NCBI GenBank assembly: GCA_038531315.1
Contig: JBCBBT010000004.1
Span: 18,946 to 82,945, forward strand
Direction of reading: 5' to 3'
Source of the DNA: JAJFFW01 sp038531315
Lineage (GTDB): Bacteria > Pseudomonadota > Alphaproteobacteria > Caulobacterales > Parvularculaceae
Length of the DNA: 64,000 nucleotides
The notes beneath the pieces are model-generated. The model searched no databases. It saw nothing but the letters and a program-made list of their open reading frames with translations, and was not told the origin of the DNA. Of the stretch, positions 43,454 to 52,036 are shown in pieces. The position numbers and the translations under genes were made by a program. The number at the start of each line of letters is the position of its first letter. The stretch's first letter is position 1.

Positions 43454-44503
43454 TCAGGCGCTCACGGTTTGCCAATCGAGGATCACCTTGCCCGATTGAC
43501 CCGAGCGCATGATATCAAAGCCTTGTTGGAAATCGTTGGCCGCCAGTCGGTGTGTCAGGATCGGCGAAAGATCGAGCCCCGCCTGCAGCAGCGCCCCCAT
43601 CTTGTACCAGGTTTCGAACATGCGCCGCCCGTAAATGCCTTTCAGCTCCAGCCCCTTGAAAATCACATGATCCCAGTTGACGCCGGCGCCGTTGGGCATA
43701 ATGCCGAGCATGGCGATGCGCCCGCCGTGGTTCATCGTGTCAAGCATGCTCGAAAATGCGGCCGGCGCGCCGGACATTTCGAGGCCGACGTCGAACCCCT
43801 CCGTCATGCCGAGTTCATCCATAACGGCTTTGAGATCGTCGCGGCCGACGTTGACGGCCCGGCTCGCCCCCATCTTTTCGGCGAGGTCGAGCCGATAATC
43901 ATTAACGTCCGTGATGACGACGTGGCGCGCCCCCACAAATCGAACGATCGCCGCCGCCATAATGCCGATCGGACCGGCGCCGGTAATCAGCACGTCTTCG
44001 CCGACGACATCGAAGGCGAGCGCGGTATGGGCGGCGTTGCCAAACGGATCAAAGATCGCGCCGAGGTCGTCGGAGATATCGTCAGGCAGTTTGTATACGT
44101 TGAACGCCGGCGCGCTCACATATTCAGCGAAGGCGCCGGCGCGATTAACGCCGATGCCGAGCGTGTTGCGACATAGATGGCGCTTACCGGCGCGGCAGTT
44201 CCGGCAATAGCCGCATGTCACATGACCTTCAGCGGAAACCCGGTCGCCGATTTTCAATTTTGAATGTTCGGGGTGGACCTCCGCGCCGATCTCGACAATT
44301 TCGCCGGAAAATTCGTGACCGACCGCCATCGGCACCGGGATCGTCTTTTGCGCCCAGTCGTCCCAGTTATAAATATGAACGTCCGTGCCGCAGATCGCGG
44401 TCTTTCGCACTTTGATCAAGACATCGTTGGGGCCGATGGTCGGCCGCTCGATATCAGCGAGCCAGATGCCTTCTTCAGGTTTTGCTTTGATCAGAGCTTT
44501 CAC
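43454..44503 (-). CDS. tdh: L-threonine 3-dehydrogenase
   Basis: A zinc-dependent medium-chain dehydrogenase oxidising threonine to 2-amino-3-ketobutyrate. The 349-residue protein carries CGTDVHIYNWDDWAQ with the catalytic Zn Cys, GHEFSGEIVEIG, the structural-zinc cysteines in CGYCRNCRAGKRHLC, and the nucleotide motif GAGPIGIMAAAI. The start is a GTG. The usual partner kbl (2-amino-3-ketobutyrate CoA ligase) is not adjacent. The distinction from other sorbitol-type dehydrogenases is well supported by the HIYNWD segment. Confidence 0.95.
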   Translation of the reverse strand: MKALIKAKPEEGIWLADIERPTIGPNDVLIKVRKTAICGTDVHIYNWDDWAQKTIPVPMAVGHEFSGEIVEIGAEVHPEHSKLKIGDRVSAEGHVTCGYCRNCRAGKRHLCRNTLGIGVNRAGAFAEYVSAPAFNVYKLPDDISDDLGAIFDPFGNAAHTALAFDVVGEDVLITGAGPIGIMAAAIVRFVGARHVVITDVNDYRLDLAEKMGASRAVNVGRDDLKAVMDELGMTEGFDVGLEMSGAPAAFSSMLDTMNHGGRIAMLGIMPNGAGVNWDHVIFKGLELKGIYGRRMFETWYKMGALLQAGLDLSPILTHRLAANDFQQGFDIMRSGQSGKVILDWQTVSA

Positions 44504-44639
44504 GAGCGATGCGGCTTTCAGATGAGAAACGAACTGGACCGCTTTCCATTATCGCTAAAAAGGCTGGGATCGCCAAGGCGCGTCAATTCCACGTTATCGG
44601 TCACCGCGTTATCGGTCCCGCATCACTGTCCCTGCATCA

Positions 44640-45650
44640 TCATCGCTTCATCAACTGACACGCGCGCGGCGCGAAATAAGTGATGACGCCCGTCGCGCCG
44701 GCGCGTTTTATGGCGAGAAGGCTCTCAAGGATCGCCCGGTCGCCGTCGATCCAGCCATTTTGCGCCGCCGCCATGATCATCGCGTATTCGCCGGACACCT
44801 GAAACGCAAAGGTCGGCATGGCGAATGCGTCCCTGACGCGTCTCACGATATCTAGATAGGCGCCGGCGGGCTTGACCATGACGCTGTCAGCGCCTTCGGC
44901 AATGTCCATCGCGACCTCGCGCAACGCCTCGTCGGTATTGCCGGGATCCATCTGATAGGTGCGTTTGTCGCCCTGCAGGACGCCCGACGATCCGATGGCG
45001 TCGCGATAGGGGCCGTAAAAAGCTGACGCGTATTTTGCGGCGTAAGACATCAGGTGCACGTCATGTCGGCCGGCATTTTCTAGCGCCTCGCGAATGGCGC
45101 CGATCCGCCCGTCCATCATGTCGGAGGGGCCCAGGATGTCGAAGCCGGCTTCGGCCTCCACAAGCGCCTGTTTGACGAGGAGCGCAACGGTCTCGTCATT
45201 GACGATTTCGCCGTCGCGCAAAAGGCCGTCATGGCCATGGTCGGTATAGGGATCAAGCGCCACATCCGCCATCAGGCCGATATCGGGGACATTTTGCTTG
45301 ATCAGCCGTGCGGTCCGGCACATCAGATTTTCCGGATCGACGGCGAGGCGCGCGGAAGGGTCGCGATCATTTTCGCCCGTATAAGGAAACAGGGCGAGGG
45401 CGGGGACGCCGTGCTCGCGCGCTTCATGCGCAATCTCGACGGCGATATCCGGCGTCACGCGATCAACGCCGGGCAGCGAGGCGATTGGCTCGCGGGTGCT
45501 CTGACCATCCTTCAATATCACGGCCCAGATGAGATCCGACGGCGCGAGCGTCGTCTCGCACACCATCGCACGGCTCCAGGGCGCTTTGCGCAGCCGTCGC
45601 AGCCGCGTCGCCGGATAGCGTTGTTGGACGCCTGGCTCGTTACGGGTCAT
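44640..45650 (-). CDS. hemB: Delta-aminolevulinic acid dehydratase (porphobilinogen synthase)
   Basis: Condenses two aminolevulinate molecules to porphobilinogen in heme and corrin synthesis. The 336-residue enzyme has the Schiff-base lysines in YQMDP-adjacent QGDKRTYQ context and VMVKPAGAYLD. The metal-binding region reads DPYTDHGHDG, with no cysteine cluster, so it belongs to the Mg2+-type rather than the Zn2+-type. The ATG is at 45650 and GGAAACAG lies upstream. Normal length. Confidence 0.97.
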   Translation of the reverse strand: MTRNEPGVQQRYPATRLRRLRKAPWSRAMVCETTLAPSDLIWAVILKDGQSTREPIASLPGVDRVTPDIAVEIAHEAREHGVPALALFPYTGENDRDPSARLAVDPENLMCRTARLIKQNVPDIGLMADVALDPYTDHGHDGLLRDGEIVNDETVALLVKQALVEAEAGFDILGPSDMMDGRIGAIREALENAGRHDVHLMSYAAKYASAFYGPYRDAIGSSGVLQGDKRTYQMDPGNTDEALREVAMDIAEGADSVMVKPAGAYLDIVRRVRDAFAMPTFAFQVSGEYAMIMAAAQNGWIDGDRAILESLLAIKRAGATGVITYFAPRACQLMKR

Positions 45651-46000
45651 GGGTTCTGTTTCCTTTTGGGACGTCAGGTCGGATCGCCCGCGCCTGGGTC
45701 CGGCTTTTTTCGCCGCGCATGATCATCGCGGGCGTCGCTGCAAAAGATGGGCGCGTTTTAACGATTGTTTCCGCGGGCCGGCGATTGTCTTGACGCGTCT
45801 TGCAACTTTTTACCGTTCTTTCTTGCAAATTGTACAAGACATCAGGGCTCTGCAATAGCAAACCCAGATGACGCGCGGGCTTTCCCTGCGATTCGACGAT
45901 AATTTGATTTCAAATTGAACGGTCCCATTTAACGCGGCTTTTAGACGTTGTGGCCTAGGGTCCCTCACAACCCAGGTAGTTTGTGAGTGAGGCTGATATT
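45651..46000. other. Intergenic region between hemB and the MarR gene
   Basis: About 350 bases without a supported gene. Short open frames on both strands have no family resemblance. The one clear element is an inverted repeat, CTCACAA (45964-45970) and TTGTGAG (45981-45987), just before the regulator's ATG, likely an operator. Confidence 0.5.
45964..45987. promoter_or_regulatory. Inverted repeat, putative autoregulatory operator
   Basis: CTCACAA-N10-TTGTGAG forms perfect 7-bp arms that end 13 bases before the MarR-type regulator ATG at 46001. MarR proteins commonly bind such sites in their own promoters. The regulator-site assignment is inferred from position only. Confidence 0.4.
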
Positions 46001-46537
46001 ATGGCGTCTTTTGAAGGAGCGATAAAGTCGGATGTCATCGGTATTGAGGGCGCCGCGCCGACCCATACCGATGCTGAAGAACTAAAAGGCTCGTATCTGC
46101 AATTATTGCATCTTGTCGAGCGGCTTCACCGGCAGCTTCTCGATGTCATCAAGGACGAACTTGATCGTCTCGGGCAGACCGATATCAATTCGGTTCAGGC
46201 GTTGTTGCTCTACAATATCGGCGACGCCGAGCTGACGCCGGGCGAGTTGCGTTCACGCGGACATTATCTCGGCTCGAACGTTTCGTACAATCTGAAACAG
46301 TTGATCGACAAAGGTTACATTCAAGATCAGCGTTCAGACGTTGACCGGCGCTCCAAGCGCGTCTCGCTCACTGATCGCGGTCTTGAGGTGCGCGATCGCC
46401 TCGCGGGGCTCTTCGATCGCCAACTCGCCTCAGTCGAACAAGTCGGCGGCGTCGGCTTTGATGCGATCGAAAGTACAAACAAATCTCTTCAGCGTCTTGA
46501 ACGTTTCTGGGCGGATCAGGTCCGCTTCAGGCTTTAG
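46001..46537 (+). CDS. MarR-family transcriptional regulator (LdtR-like)
   Basis: A 178-residue winged-helix regulator. The DNA-binding part reads TPGELRSRGHYLGSNVSYNLKQLIDKGYI, followed by the wing DQRSDVDRRSKRVSLTDRG, the MarR hallmark. It resembles the LdtR group of alphaproteobacterial regulators linked to cell-wall and stress control, but the assignment to that subgroup is tentative. A GTG at 45983 is an alternative start; the ATG at 46001 has GAGG eight bases upstream. A terminator follows. Confidence 0.88.
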   Translation: MASFEGAIKSDVIGIEGAAPTHTDAEELKGSYLQLLHLVERLHRQLLDVIKDELDRLGQTDINSVQALLLYNIGDAELTPGELRSRGHYLGSNVSYNLKQLIDKGYIQDQRSDVDRRSKRVSLTDRGLEVRDRLAGLFDRQLASVEQVGGVGFDAIESTNKSLQRLERFWADQVRFRL

Positions 46538-46557
46538 TCGCTGCTCCAACAAAAAAC

Positions 46558-46580
46558 GCCCCGCATTGCGGGGCATTTTT
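46558..46580. terminator. Bidirectional terminator between marR and mucR
   Basis: GCCCCGC-ATT-GCGGGGC is a perfect 7-bp stem, with six A residues before it and ATTTTT after it. It serves both the MarR gene and the convergent MucR gene. Confidence 0.9.
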
Positions 46581-46592
46581 CTTTGCGTCGCC

Positions 46593-47066
46593 TTAAGCTT
46601 TTTTGCGCGGACGTCCGCGCTTTTTGGTCGCTTTCTTTTTAGCGGTTGTTTTACGGCTGGTTCCCGCGCCGCGTCCAAGTCCGATCTCTTTGGCGAATTG
46701 CGAACGACGTTTTGCGTAATTCGGCGCCACCATTGGATAATCGGCTGGCAAGCCCCATTTTCTACGATAATCCTCCGGGGACAGATTATACTGTGTCCGC
46801 AGATACCGCTTCAACATCTTGAGTTTCTTTCCGTCCTCAAGACAAATGATATGATCAGGCGTTATCGATTTTTTGATCGGAACGGCTGGTTCCTGGTTGC
46901 CCGCATTTGCCGCAGCGCCGGAAGCCAGCGCTTTGACCGTGTCGTGAACTTCCTGAATCAGCGCCGGTACTTTGTCGGCTTGAACCGTGTTGTTGCTGAC
47001 ATATGCCGAAACAATGTCAGTAGTCAGACTAAGCGTATCCCCCGCTTCTAGATTAGACGAATCCAT
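46593..47066 (-). CDS. mucR: MucR/Ros-family regulator with degenerate zinc site
   Basis: A 157-residue MucR-type nucleoid-associated regulator of envelope and surface genes. The core is recognisable: SITPDHIICLEDGKKLKMLK, then LSPEDYRRKWGLPADYPMVA and APNYAKRRSQFAKEIGLG. Cys75 and Asp78 are kept, but the two histidines that normally complete zinc binding are Tyr88 and Gln92 here. The C-terminal 25 residues are Lys/Arg-rich and end in KKRGRPRKKA, an AT-hook-like motif. It could bind AT-rich DNA without zinc. The upstream region is AT-rich and probably autoregulated. Confidence 0.92.
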   Translation of the reverse strand: MDSSNLEAGDTLSLTTDIVSAYVSNNTVQADKVPALIQEVHDTVKALASGAAANAGNQEPAVPIKKSITPDHIICLEDGKKLKMLKRYLRTQYNLSPEDYRRKWGLPADYPMVAPNYAKRRSQFAKEIGLGRGAGTSRKTTAKKKATKKRGRPRKKA

Positions 47067-47515
47067 AGATGAGTTTCTCCCGATTAATACGCAGTACTAG
47101 TTGTCAATAGGAAAGTGTCTTCAAACGGGAAGACGCGTTTCCGTGCTTCAATCTCCCCCTGGCGATTGAATTGACCAATCGTGTGTGCAGCGATTAAGGC
47201 GCGTTTGTGTAAATTGCAAACTAATTTGGTGTTATTACCTTCGGTTCACTTTAGCGGTCATTTGCCGATGCGCGCGGCGCGATTATTCGGTTTTTATTGA
47301 TATGGCTCGGCCCGCTTTGCAGCGTGCGCGCCGTCGGTTTGGCACGGCGGACGTTGCAATTGGCTGAAACCTCATCGCCGGGCGGGCCATAAACCGGTTT
47401 TTTCCAACAATTTCCCCGAATATCGCGCCGAATTGGCTGATTGCGGATTAAGCCGGGCGCGCTTATAGGGCTTGGTGCAGCCTCTTATTGGCGGCAGGCT
47501 GGACAGGAGGCAGTA
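47067..47515. other. Divergent intergenic region between mucR and glyA
   Basis: About 450 bases, more AT-rich than its surroundings near mucR, holding both promoters. A short hairpin, GTGTCTTC-AAACGG-GAAGACGC, lies near 47115-47136 in the mucR leader. No riboswitch class that I know is recognisable before glyA; AGGAGG at 47505-47510 is the glyA ribosome-binding site. Confidence 0.5.
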
Positions 47516-48805
47516 ATGAGCAACACGCTTCAAAGCTTTGAAAATGGGTTTTTCGACACATCGCTCGCGGACGCAGATCCCGAAATCGCCGACGCCGTCG
47601 CCAAAGAGCTTTCGAGACAAAAGTTCGAAATAGAGCTCATCGCGTCCGAAAACATCGTCTCACGCGCGGTGCTTGAAGCTCAGGGCTCGGTCCTGACGAA
47701 CAAATATGCCGAGGGATATTCCGGCCGGCGGTACTACGGCGGATGCCAGTTTGTCGATATCGCCGAAGACCTCGCCGTCAGCCGTGCTTGCGCTTTGTTC
47801 AACGCCAAGGAAGCGATCGTCCAGCCGCATTCCGGGAGCCAGGCGAATCAGGCTGTTTTTATGGCGCTGATGAAGCCGGGCGACACATTTCTCGGTCTCG
47901 ATCTCGCAGCGGGCGGGCATTTAACGCACGGATCGAAAGTTAACCAGTCCGGGAAGTGGTTTAATGCGGTTCACTACGGCGTTCGCGAAGACGATAGTCT
48001 GATCGACTATGACGCCGTCGCGGCGCTTGCGAGAGAACATAAACCGAAAATCGTCATCGCCGGCGGCAGCGCCTATTCCCGCGTTATCGATTTCCAGAAA
48101 TTCAGAGCCATCGCGGACGAAATTGGCGCTGTCTTTATGGTCGATATGGCCCATTTCGCTGGGCTCGTCGCGGGCGGGGCGTACCCGAACCCTGTCGATG
48201 TCGCCGATATTGTGACGACAACGACACACAAAACCCTGCGGGGCCCGCGCGGCGGGCTGGTGTTGACCAATGATCCGGCGCTTGCGAAAAAAGTGCGCTC
48301 GGCGCTGTTTCCAGGGCTGCAGGGCGGTCCATTGATGCACGTTATCGCCGCAAAAGCCGTCGCCTTCGGTGAGGCGCTGCGGCCGGAATTCAAGCAATAT
48401 GCGAAAGACGTCATTGCAAACGCGCAGGCCATGGCGGCGGCACTCGTCGAGGCGGGCTATGCGGTCGTCTCCGGCGGCACGGACACCCATCTCGCCTTGA
48501 TCGATCTGCGCCCGAAAGGCGTGAAGGGCAACGAAGCTGAAGAGAGCCTCGAGCGCGCCGGGATCACCTGCAACAAGAACGGCGTGCCGTTTGATCCGGA
48601 AAAACCGGCGATTACGTCGGGCATCCGGATCGGATCGCCCGCCGGCACGACCCGCGGTTTCGGCGTTGCGGAATTCCGTCAGGTGGGCCTTTTGATCGCC
48701 GAAGTGCTCGACGGGCTTGCAGAAGGCGGCGATAACAGCGCCGTTGAAGCGGCTGTCGGCGCGAAAGTAAAAGACCTCACAAAGCGTTTCCCGATCTACG
48801 AATAA
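47516..48805 (+). CDS. glyA: Serine hydroxymethyltransferase
   Basis: A PLP enzyme interconverting serine and glycine with tetrahydrofolate, the main source of one-carbon units. The 429-residue protein contains IELIASENIVS, YAEGYSGRRYYGGC, and the PLP-lysine motif TTTTHKTLRGPRGG near residue 235. AGGAGG sits six bases before the ATG at 47516; the upstream extension of the open frame is not used. It heads a glyA-nrdR-nusB-thiL block. Confidence 0.98.
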   Translation: MSNTLQSFENGFFDTSLADADPEIADAVAKELSRQKFEIELIASENIVSRAVLEAQGSVLTNKYAEGYSGRRYYGGCQFVDIAEDLAVSRACALFNAKEAIVQPHSGSQANQAVFMALMKPGDTFLGLDLAAGGHLTHGSKVNQSGKWFNAVHYGVREDDSLIDYDAVAALAREHKPKIVIAGGSAYSRVIDFQKFRAIADEIGAVFMVDMAHFAGLVAGGAYPNPVDVADIVTTTTHKTLRGPRGGLVLTNDPALAKKVRSALFPGLQGGPLMHVIAAKAVAFGEALRPEFKQYAKDVIANAQAMAAALVEAGYAVVSGGTDTHLALIDLRPKGVKGNEAEESLERAGITCNKNGVPFDPEKPAITSGIRIGSPAGTTRGFGVAEFRQVGLLIAEVLDGLAEGGDNSAVEAAVGAKVKDLTKRFPIYE

Positions 48806-48849
48806 CTGTAAGGTCGCGCCGCGAGAGATGGTGAAAGTGAGCGCAAGCC

Positions 48850-49305
48850 ATGCGGTGCCCCTTCTGCGGCAGTGAAAGTACGCAGGTCAAAGACTCACGG
48901 CCTGCCGAAGACGCGACGTCAATTCGCCGCCGCCGCGAATGCGCGTCGTGCGGCGGCCGTTTTACGACGTTTGAACGGGTTCAGCTGCGCGAGCTGATCG
49001 TTCTGAAAAGCAACGGCCGCAAGGCCGTTTTCGACCGGGACAAACTCATGCGGTCGATTGATGTCGCGGTCCGCAAACGCAGCGTCGATCCCGAGCGCGT
49101 TGAGCAAATGGTCTCCGGAATTATCCGCCAGCTGGAAACCAGCGGCGAGGCGGAAGTGCCGTCAAAGAGGATCGGCGAACTCGTCATGGAAGGTCTCGCC
49201 ACGCTTGATGACGTCGCTTACGTCCGATATGCGTCTGTCTACAAAAATTTCCGTGAAGCCAAGGACTTCGAGCAATTTCTTGGCAATTTGGAAGATCACG
49301 ACTAG
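48850..49305 (+). CDS. nrdR: Transcriptional repressor NrdR
   Basis: Represses ribonucleotide reductase genes in response to (d)ATP. The 151-residue protein has the four-cysteine zinc ribbon CPFCGSESTQV and CASCGGRFTTFERV, then the ATP-cone domain VLKSNGRKAVFDRDKLMRS. Its neighbours glyA and nusB are usual for the class. The ATG is 44 bases after glyA. Confidence 0.97.
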   Translation: MRCPFCGSESTQVKDSRPAEDATSIRRRRECASCGGRFTTFERVQLRELIVLKSNGRKAVFDRDKLMRSIDVAVRKRSVDPERVEQMVSGIIRQLETSGEAEVPSKRIGELVMEGLATLDDVAYVRYASVYKNFREAKDFEQFLGNLEDHD

Positions 49306-49330
49306 CAGCGCTCTTGCGCGGAAGGCGGCC

Positions 49331-49801
49331 ATGAAAGGCGCGAACATCAAAGCACGCTCCGCGGCGCGGCTGGCGGTCGTTCAGGCGCTTTATCAGATGG
49401 AAGCGACGGGCGCCGGGGTCGAGACGGTGATCGCGGAATTCGGCGCGCACCGGCTTGGCGGCGATGTCGACGGGGTGGCGCTTTACGACGCCGATACGGA
49501 TTTTTTTGAGAGCGTTCTGCGCGGCGTCGTTGAAACGCAAGGCCGCATCGATCCGTACATTGAACGCCATCTTGCGGATAACTGGTCGCTTAAACGGCTC
49601 GATGCGACAGCGCGGGCGATTTTGCGCAGCGCGATTTACGAGTTGATCCGACTGATGGAAATTCCCGAGCGGGTCGTCATTGACGAGTATATCGACATCG
49701 CCAAGGCGTTTTTCGAAGACGAGGCTGAGCCGAAATTCATCAATGGATTGCTTGACGCCGCTGCGCGCGATGCGCGCGGAGGGCTTGGCAAGGCTTCCTG
49801 A
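49331..49801 (+). CDS. nusB: Transcription antitermination factor NusB
   Basis: Binds boxA RNA with NusE and supports antitermination of rRNA operons. The 156-residue all-helical protein has AARLAVVQALYQMEATG at the N-terminus and VVIDEYIDIAKAFFEDEAEP with FINGLLDAAARD at the C-terminus, standard NusB segments. The long open frame upstream overlaps nrdR in another frame; the ATG at 49331 with GGAAGG upstream is the real start. It follows nrdR by 25 bases. Confidence 0.95.
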   Translation: MKGANIKARSAARLAVVQALYQMEATGAGVETVIAEFGAHRLGGDVDGVALYDADTDFFESVLRGVVETQGRIDPYIERHLADNWSLKRLDATARAILRSAIYELIRLMEIPERVVIDEYIDIAKAFFEDEAEPKFINGLLDAAARDARGGLGKAS

Positions 49802-49846
49802 CGCCAATGCCTTGCGTGCGATCCAGTCGCCGGAGCGTCGCCAGCC

Positions 49847-50863
49847 ATGTCTGAAGACGAATTTTCAATTATCGAAGATTTTTTCGCGCCGCTCGCCACC
49901 GATGACGGCGCGCTTGCGCTTAAGGACGATGCGGCGTTGGTCGACAAGGGCGCGCTCGTGATGACGGCGGATGCCATGATCGAAGGCGTGCACTTTTTGT
50001 CGTCCGATCCACTTGATGCGGTCGCGCAAAAACTTGTGCGCGTAAATATTTCCGATCTCGCAGCGAAGGGCGCGCGGCCGATCGGGTATCTTCTGACCTG
50101 CATATGGCCGCAGGGGGTGACGCGAAAAAAAATCGCGACTTTCGTCGACGGGCTCGCCTGCGATCAGGAAACCTTCCGCATTAGTCTTTTTGGCGGCGAC
50201 ACGACGGTTCACAAAACCAAAGGGGCGCCGCTCACGATTTCGGCGACATTCTTTGGCGCGCCGCCGCGCCATGGAATTGTCAATCGCAATGGCGCAGCTT
50301 CCGGCGACGATATTTATGTCACGGGAACAATTGGCGACGCGGGACTAGGCCTTCGCGCGCTGCAAAAAAAAGAACGCATTACCGGCGCGCACAGAGCTTT
50401 TGTGATCGAACGGTATCAGGTCCCGAGCCCTCGCGCAGCATTGGGCGGCGCGCTCTCGGGGCTCGCAACAGCCTCAGTCGATATTTCCGATGGGCTTATC
50501 GCCGATTGCGCGCATCTCGTGACTGCGAGCGGAGAGACAGCGGGGGCGTCCTTGAAAGCGACGCTTTGGGCCGATGCGTTGCCAGTCTCGCCGGCCGCTG
50601 AAGCCTGGATCGAGGCCCAGGGCGATGCGGAAGCGGCCCGGGCGCGCCTCGCCGGCTTTGGCGATGATTATGAAATCCTGTTTACGGCGCCGCCGTCCCG
50701 TCGCCGGTCCGTTGAGATGGCTGCAAATGTTGCGAAAACGAGCGTCACCCGCGTCGGCGCGCTGACCAAACGGGGCGACGGCGCCGATGCGCCGGTGGTC
50801 TTTCTCGGCGCGGACAAAAAGCCGCTCTTTGTTGAGACAGCAGGGTTCAATCACTTCGGTTGA
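49847..50863 (+). CDS. thiL: Thiamine-monophosphate kinase
   Basis: Phosphorylates thiamine monophosphate to thiamine pyrophosphate. The 338-residue PurM-like protein starts EFSIIEDFFAPLA, with the metal-binding DDAAL and MIEGVHF segments. SDLAAKGARPIGYLL, GGDTTVHKTKGAPLTIS, SVDISDGLIADCAHL and GFGDDYEILF follow in order, as in the family. It sits 45 bases after nusB, completing the glyA-nrdR-nusB-thiL run. Confidence 0.97.
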   Translation: MSEDEFSIIEDFFAPLATDDGALALKDDAALVDKGALVMTADAMIEGVHFLSSDPLDAVAQKLVRVNISDLAAKGARPIGYLLTCIWPQGVTRKKIATFVDGLACDQETFRISLFGGDTTVHKTKGAPLTISATFFGAPPRHGIVNRNGAASGDDIYVTGTIGDAGLGLRALQKKERITGAHRAFVIERYQVPSPRAALGGALSGLATASVDISDGLIADCAHLVTASGETAGASLKATLWADALPVSPAAEAWIEAQGDAEAARARLAGFGDDYEILFTAPPSRRRSVEMAANVAKTSVTRVGALTKRGDGADAPVVFLGADKKPLFVETAGFNHFG

Positions 50864-50878
50864 TGTCTTGGGAAAAAA

Positions 50879-50955
50879 TGGTCGGAGCGACTGGACTCGA
50901 ACCAGCGACCCCTTCACCCCCAGTGAAGTGCGCTACCAGACTGCGCCACGCTCCG
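50879..50955 (-). tRNA. tRNA-Pro (anticodon GGG)
   Basis: On the minus strand the cloverleaf folds completely. The acceptor stem is CGGAGCG/CGCTCCG, with the D arm GCGCAGTCTGGTAGCGC. The anticodon stem CTTCA/TGAAG encloses the loop CTGGGGG with anticodon GGG. The T arm is CTGGTTCGAGTCCAG, and an encoded ACCA end lies at 50879-50882. Total 77 nt including CCA. Confidence 0.98.
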
Positions 50956-51049
50956 ACCTCAATCCGGCTTACGGGCCGGAGAGCGCGGACTATAGGCGCG
51001 CCGCATCAGGGCTGCAACGCCGAAATTCGGGACGGTGAGTGTGCGCGAT

Positions 51050-51553
51050 CTATTCGGGATCGGCGTCGATCGCGTCGATTGCGAGCGCTGCGTCGTCGAG
51101 CATCTGGCGCACAGCTTCAAGCTTTTCCGTCAACGCTGTCAGCTGTGCGTCAAGCGCCACCGGCGGCAACTCGCTCGCCGCGGCTTTTCGAAAAGGGTTT
51201 TCAGCCGGCGGCGGCGCCTTGTCGGACTGGTCTTCATCAAGCAGGGGGCGCAACTCGATAGATTGCCCGGACGCGGCGAGGCGCCCAAGCTCGGCGATAT
51301 ATTTAACGCCATGTTCCTTGAAAATCTTCTGGACGCCTTTGGTCGTGTAGCGCTCGTCATATAACAGCACGCGAACGCCGCGCAGGACATCGAGATCGAT
51401 CGGGCGATAATAGCGCCGTCCGCCCGCGCGCCGCATCGGCCGGATCTGGCCGAAGACTTCCTCCCAGTGGCGCAACACATGTTGCGGCACGTCCAGTTCG
51501 TTTGCTGCTTCGCTAATCGTCCGGAAAGCTTCGGCTGATTTCGGCGTCGCCAT
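51050..51553 (-). CDS. MerR-family transcriptional regulator
   Basis: A 167-residue MerR-type regulator. The N-terminal HTH reads FRTISEAANELDVPQHVLRHWEEVFGQI, followed by the wing GGRRYYRPIDLDVLRGVRVLL. The C-terminal part is a short Ala/Glu-rich helix-forming region without obvious metal-binding cysteines, so the ligand is unknown. It lies just downstream of ihfA on the same strand, a conserved alphaproteobacterial neighbourhood. The ATG at 51553 is used; an in-frame TTG precedes it. Confidence 0.9.
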   Translation of the reverse strand: MATPKSAEAFRTISEAANELDVPQHVLRHWEEVFGQIRPMRRAGGRRYYRPIDLDVLRGVRVLLYDERYTTKGVQKIFKEHGVKYIAELGRLAASGQSIELRPLLDEDQSDKAPPPAENPFRKAAASELPPVALDAQLTALTEKLEAVRQMLDDAALAIDAIDADPE

Positions 51554-51589
51554 CAATTTTCCTGGTGCGCAATAACGGTCACGACGGAA

Positions 51590-51913
51590 TTATTCCGCAG
51601 CCGCCGCTTTTTCAGTTTTGAGCGCATCATTTATGTGGTCTTTCAAAACGTGAGACGCCCTGAAAGTGATAACCCGGCGGGGCGTAATCGGCACTTCCTC
51701 GCCGGTCTTCGGATTCCTGCCCATGCGCAATTTCTTGTCTCGGACAGAAAATGTTCCAAAGGAGGAGATCTTAACATTATCGCCGCGCTCCAGCGCCGCT
51801 GATATCTCTTCGAGGATGCGTTCCACAAAATGGGCCGACTCGTTCCTCGATACGCCAAGAGACCTGTAAACCGCGTCAGTCAAATCTGCCCGCGTCATCG
51901 TCTTTCCAGTCAT
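51590..51913 (-). CDS. ihfA: Integration host factor subunit alpha
   Basis: A DNA-bending histone-like protein of the IHF/HU family, 107 residues. Family features are TRADLTDAVYRSLGVSRNES, the beta-arm region KISSFGTFSVRDKKLRMGRNPKTGEEV broken by its conserved Pro/Gly, and PRRVITFRASHVLKDHI. It would pair with IhfB. The open frame extends upstream, but the ATG at 51913 has AAAGG well spaced and gives the typical MTGKTMTRAD start. It follows fabH on the same strand. Confidence 0.95.
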   Translation of the reverse strand: MTGKTMTRADLTDAVYRSLGVSRNESAHFVERILEEISAALERGDNVKISSFGTFSVRDKKLRMGRNPKTGEEVPITPRRVITFRASHVLKDHINDALKTEKAAAAE

Positions 51914-52036
51914 CGCCATAGCCTTTTGCGCGTGTCTGAGTGATCGAAGGGTAGGCGCGCAACGAGGAAGGGTCAATAAGCGTCTGAATTTGTTGCAGTG
52001 TTTTTATGGTTGTTGGAATTTCTCTAAATTTTACGA

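Noticed and set aside
45640..45861. Open frames on both strands between hemB and the MarR gene
   Set aside because: Short, no recognisable domain, no ribosome-binding site; more likely a promoter region.
47067..47515. Possible riboswitch upstream of glyA
   Set aside because: I looked for glycine, SAM-II, SAH and THF-type conserved cores and could not recognise any of them; a covariance-model search would be needed to rule them out fully.
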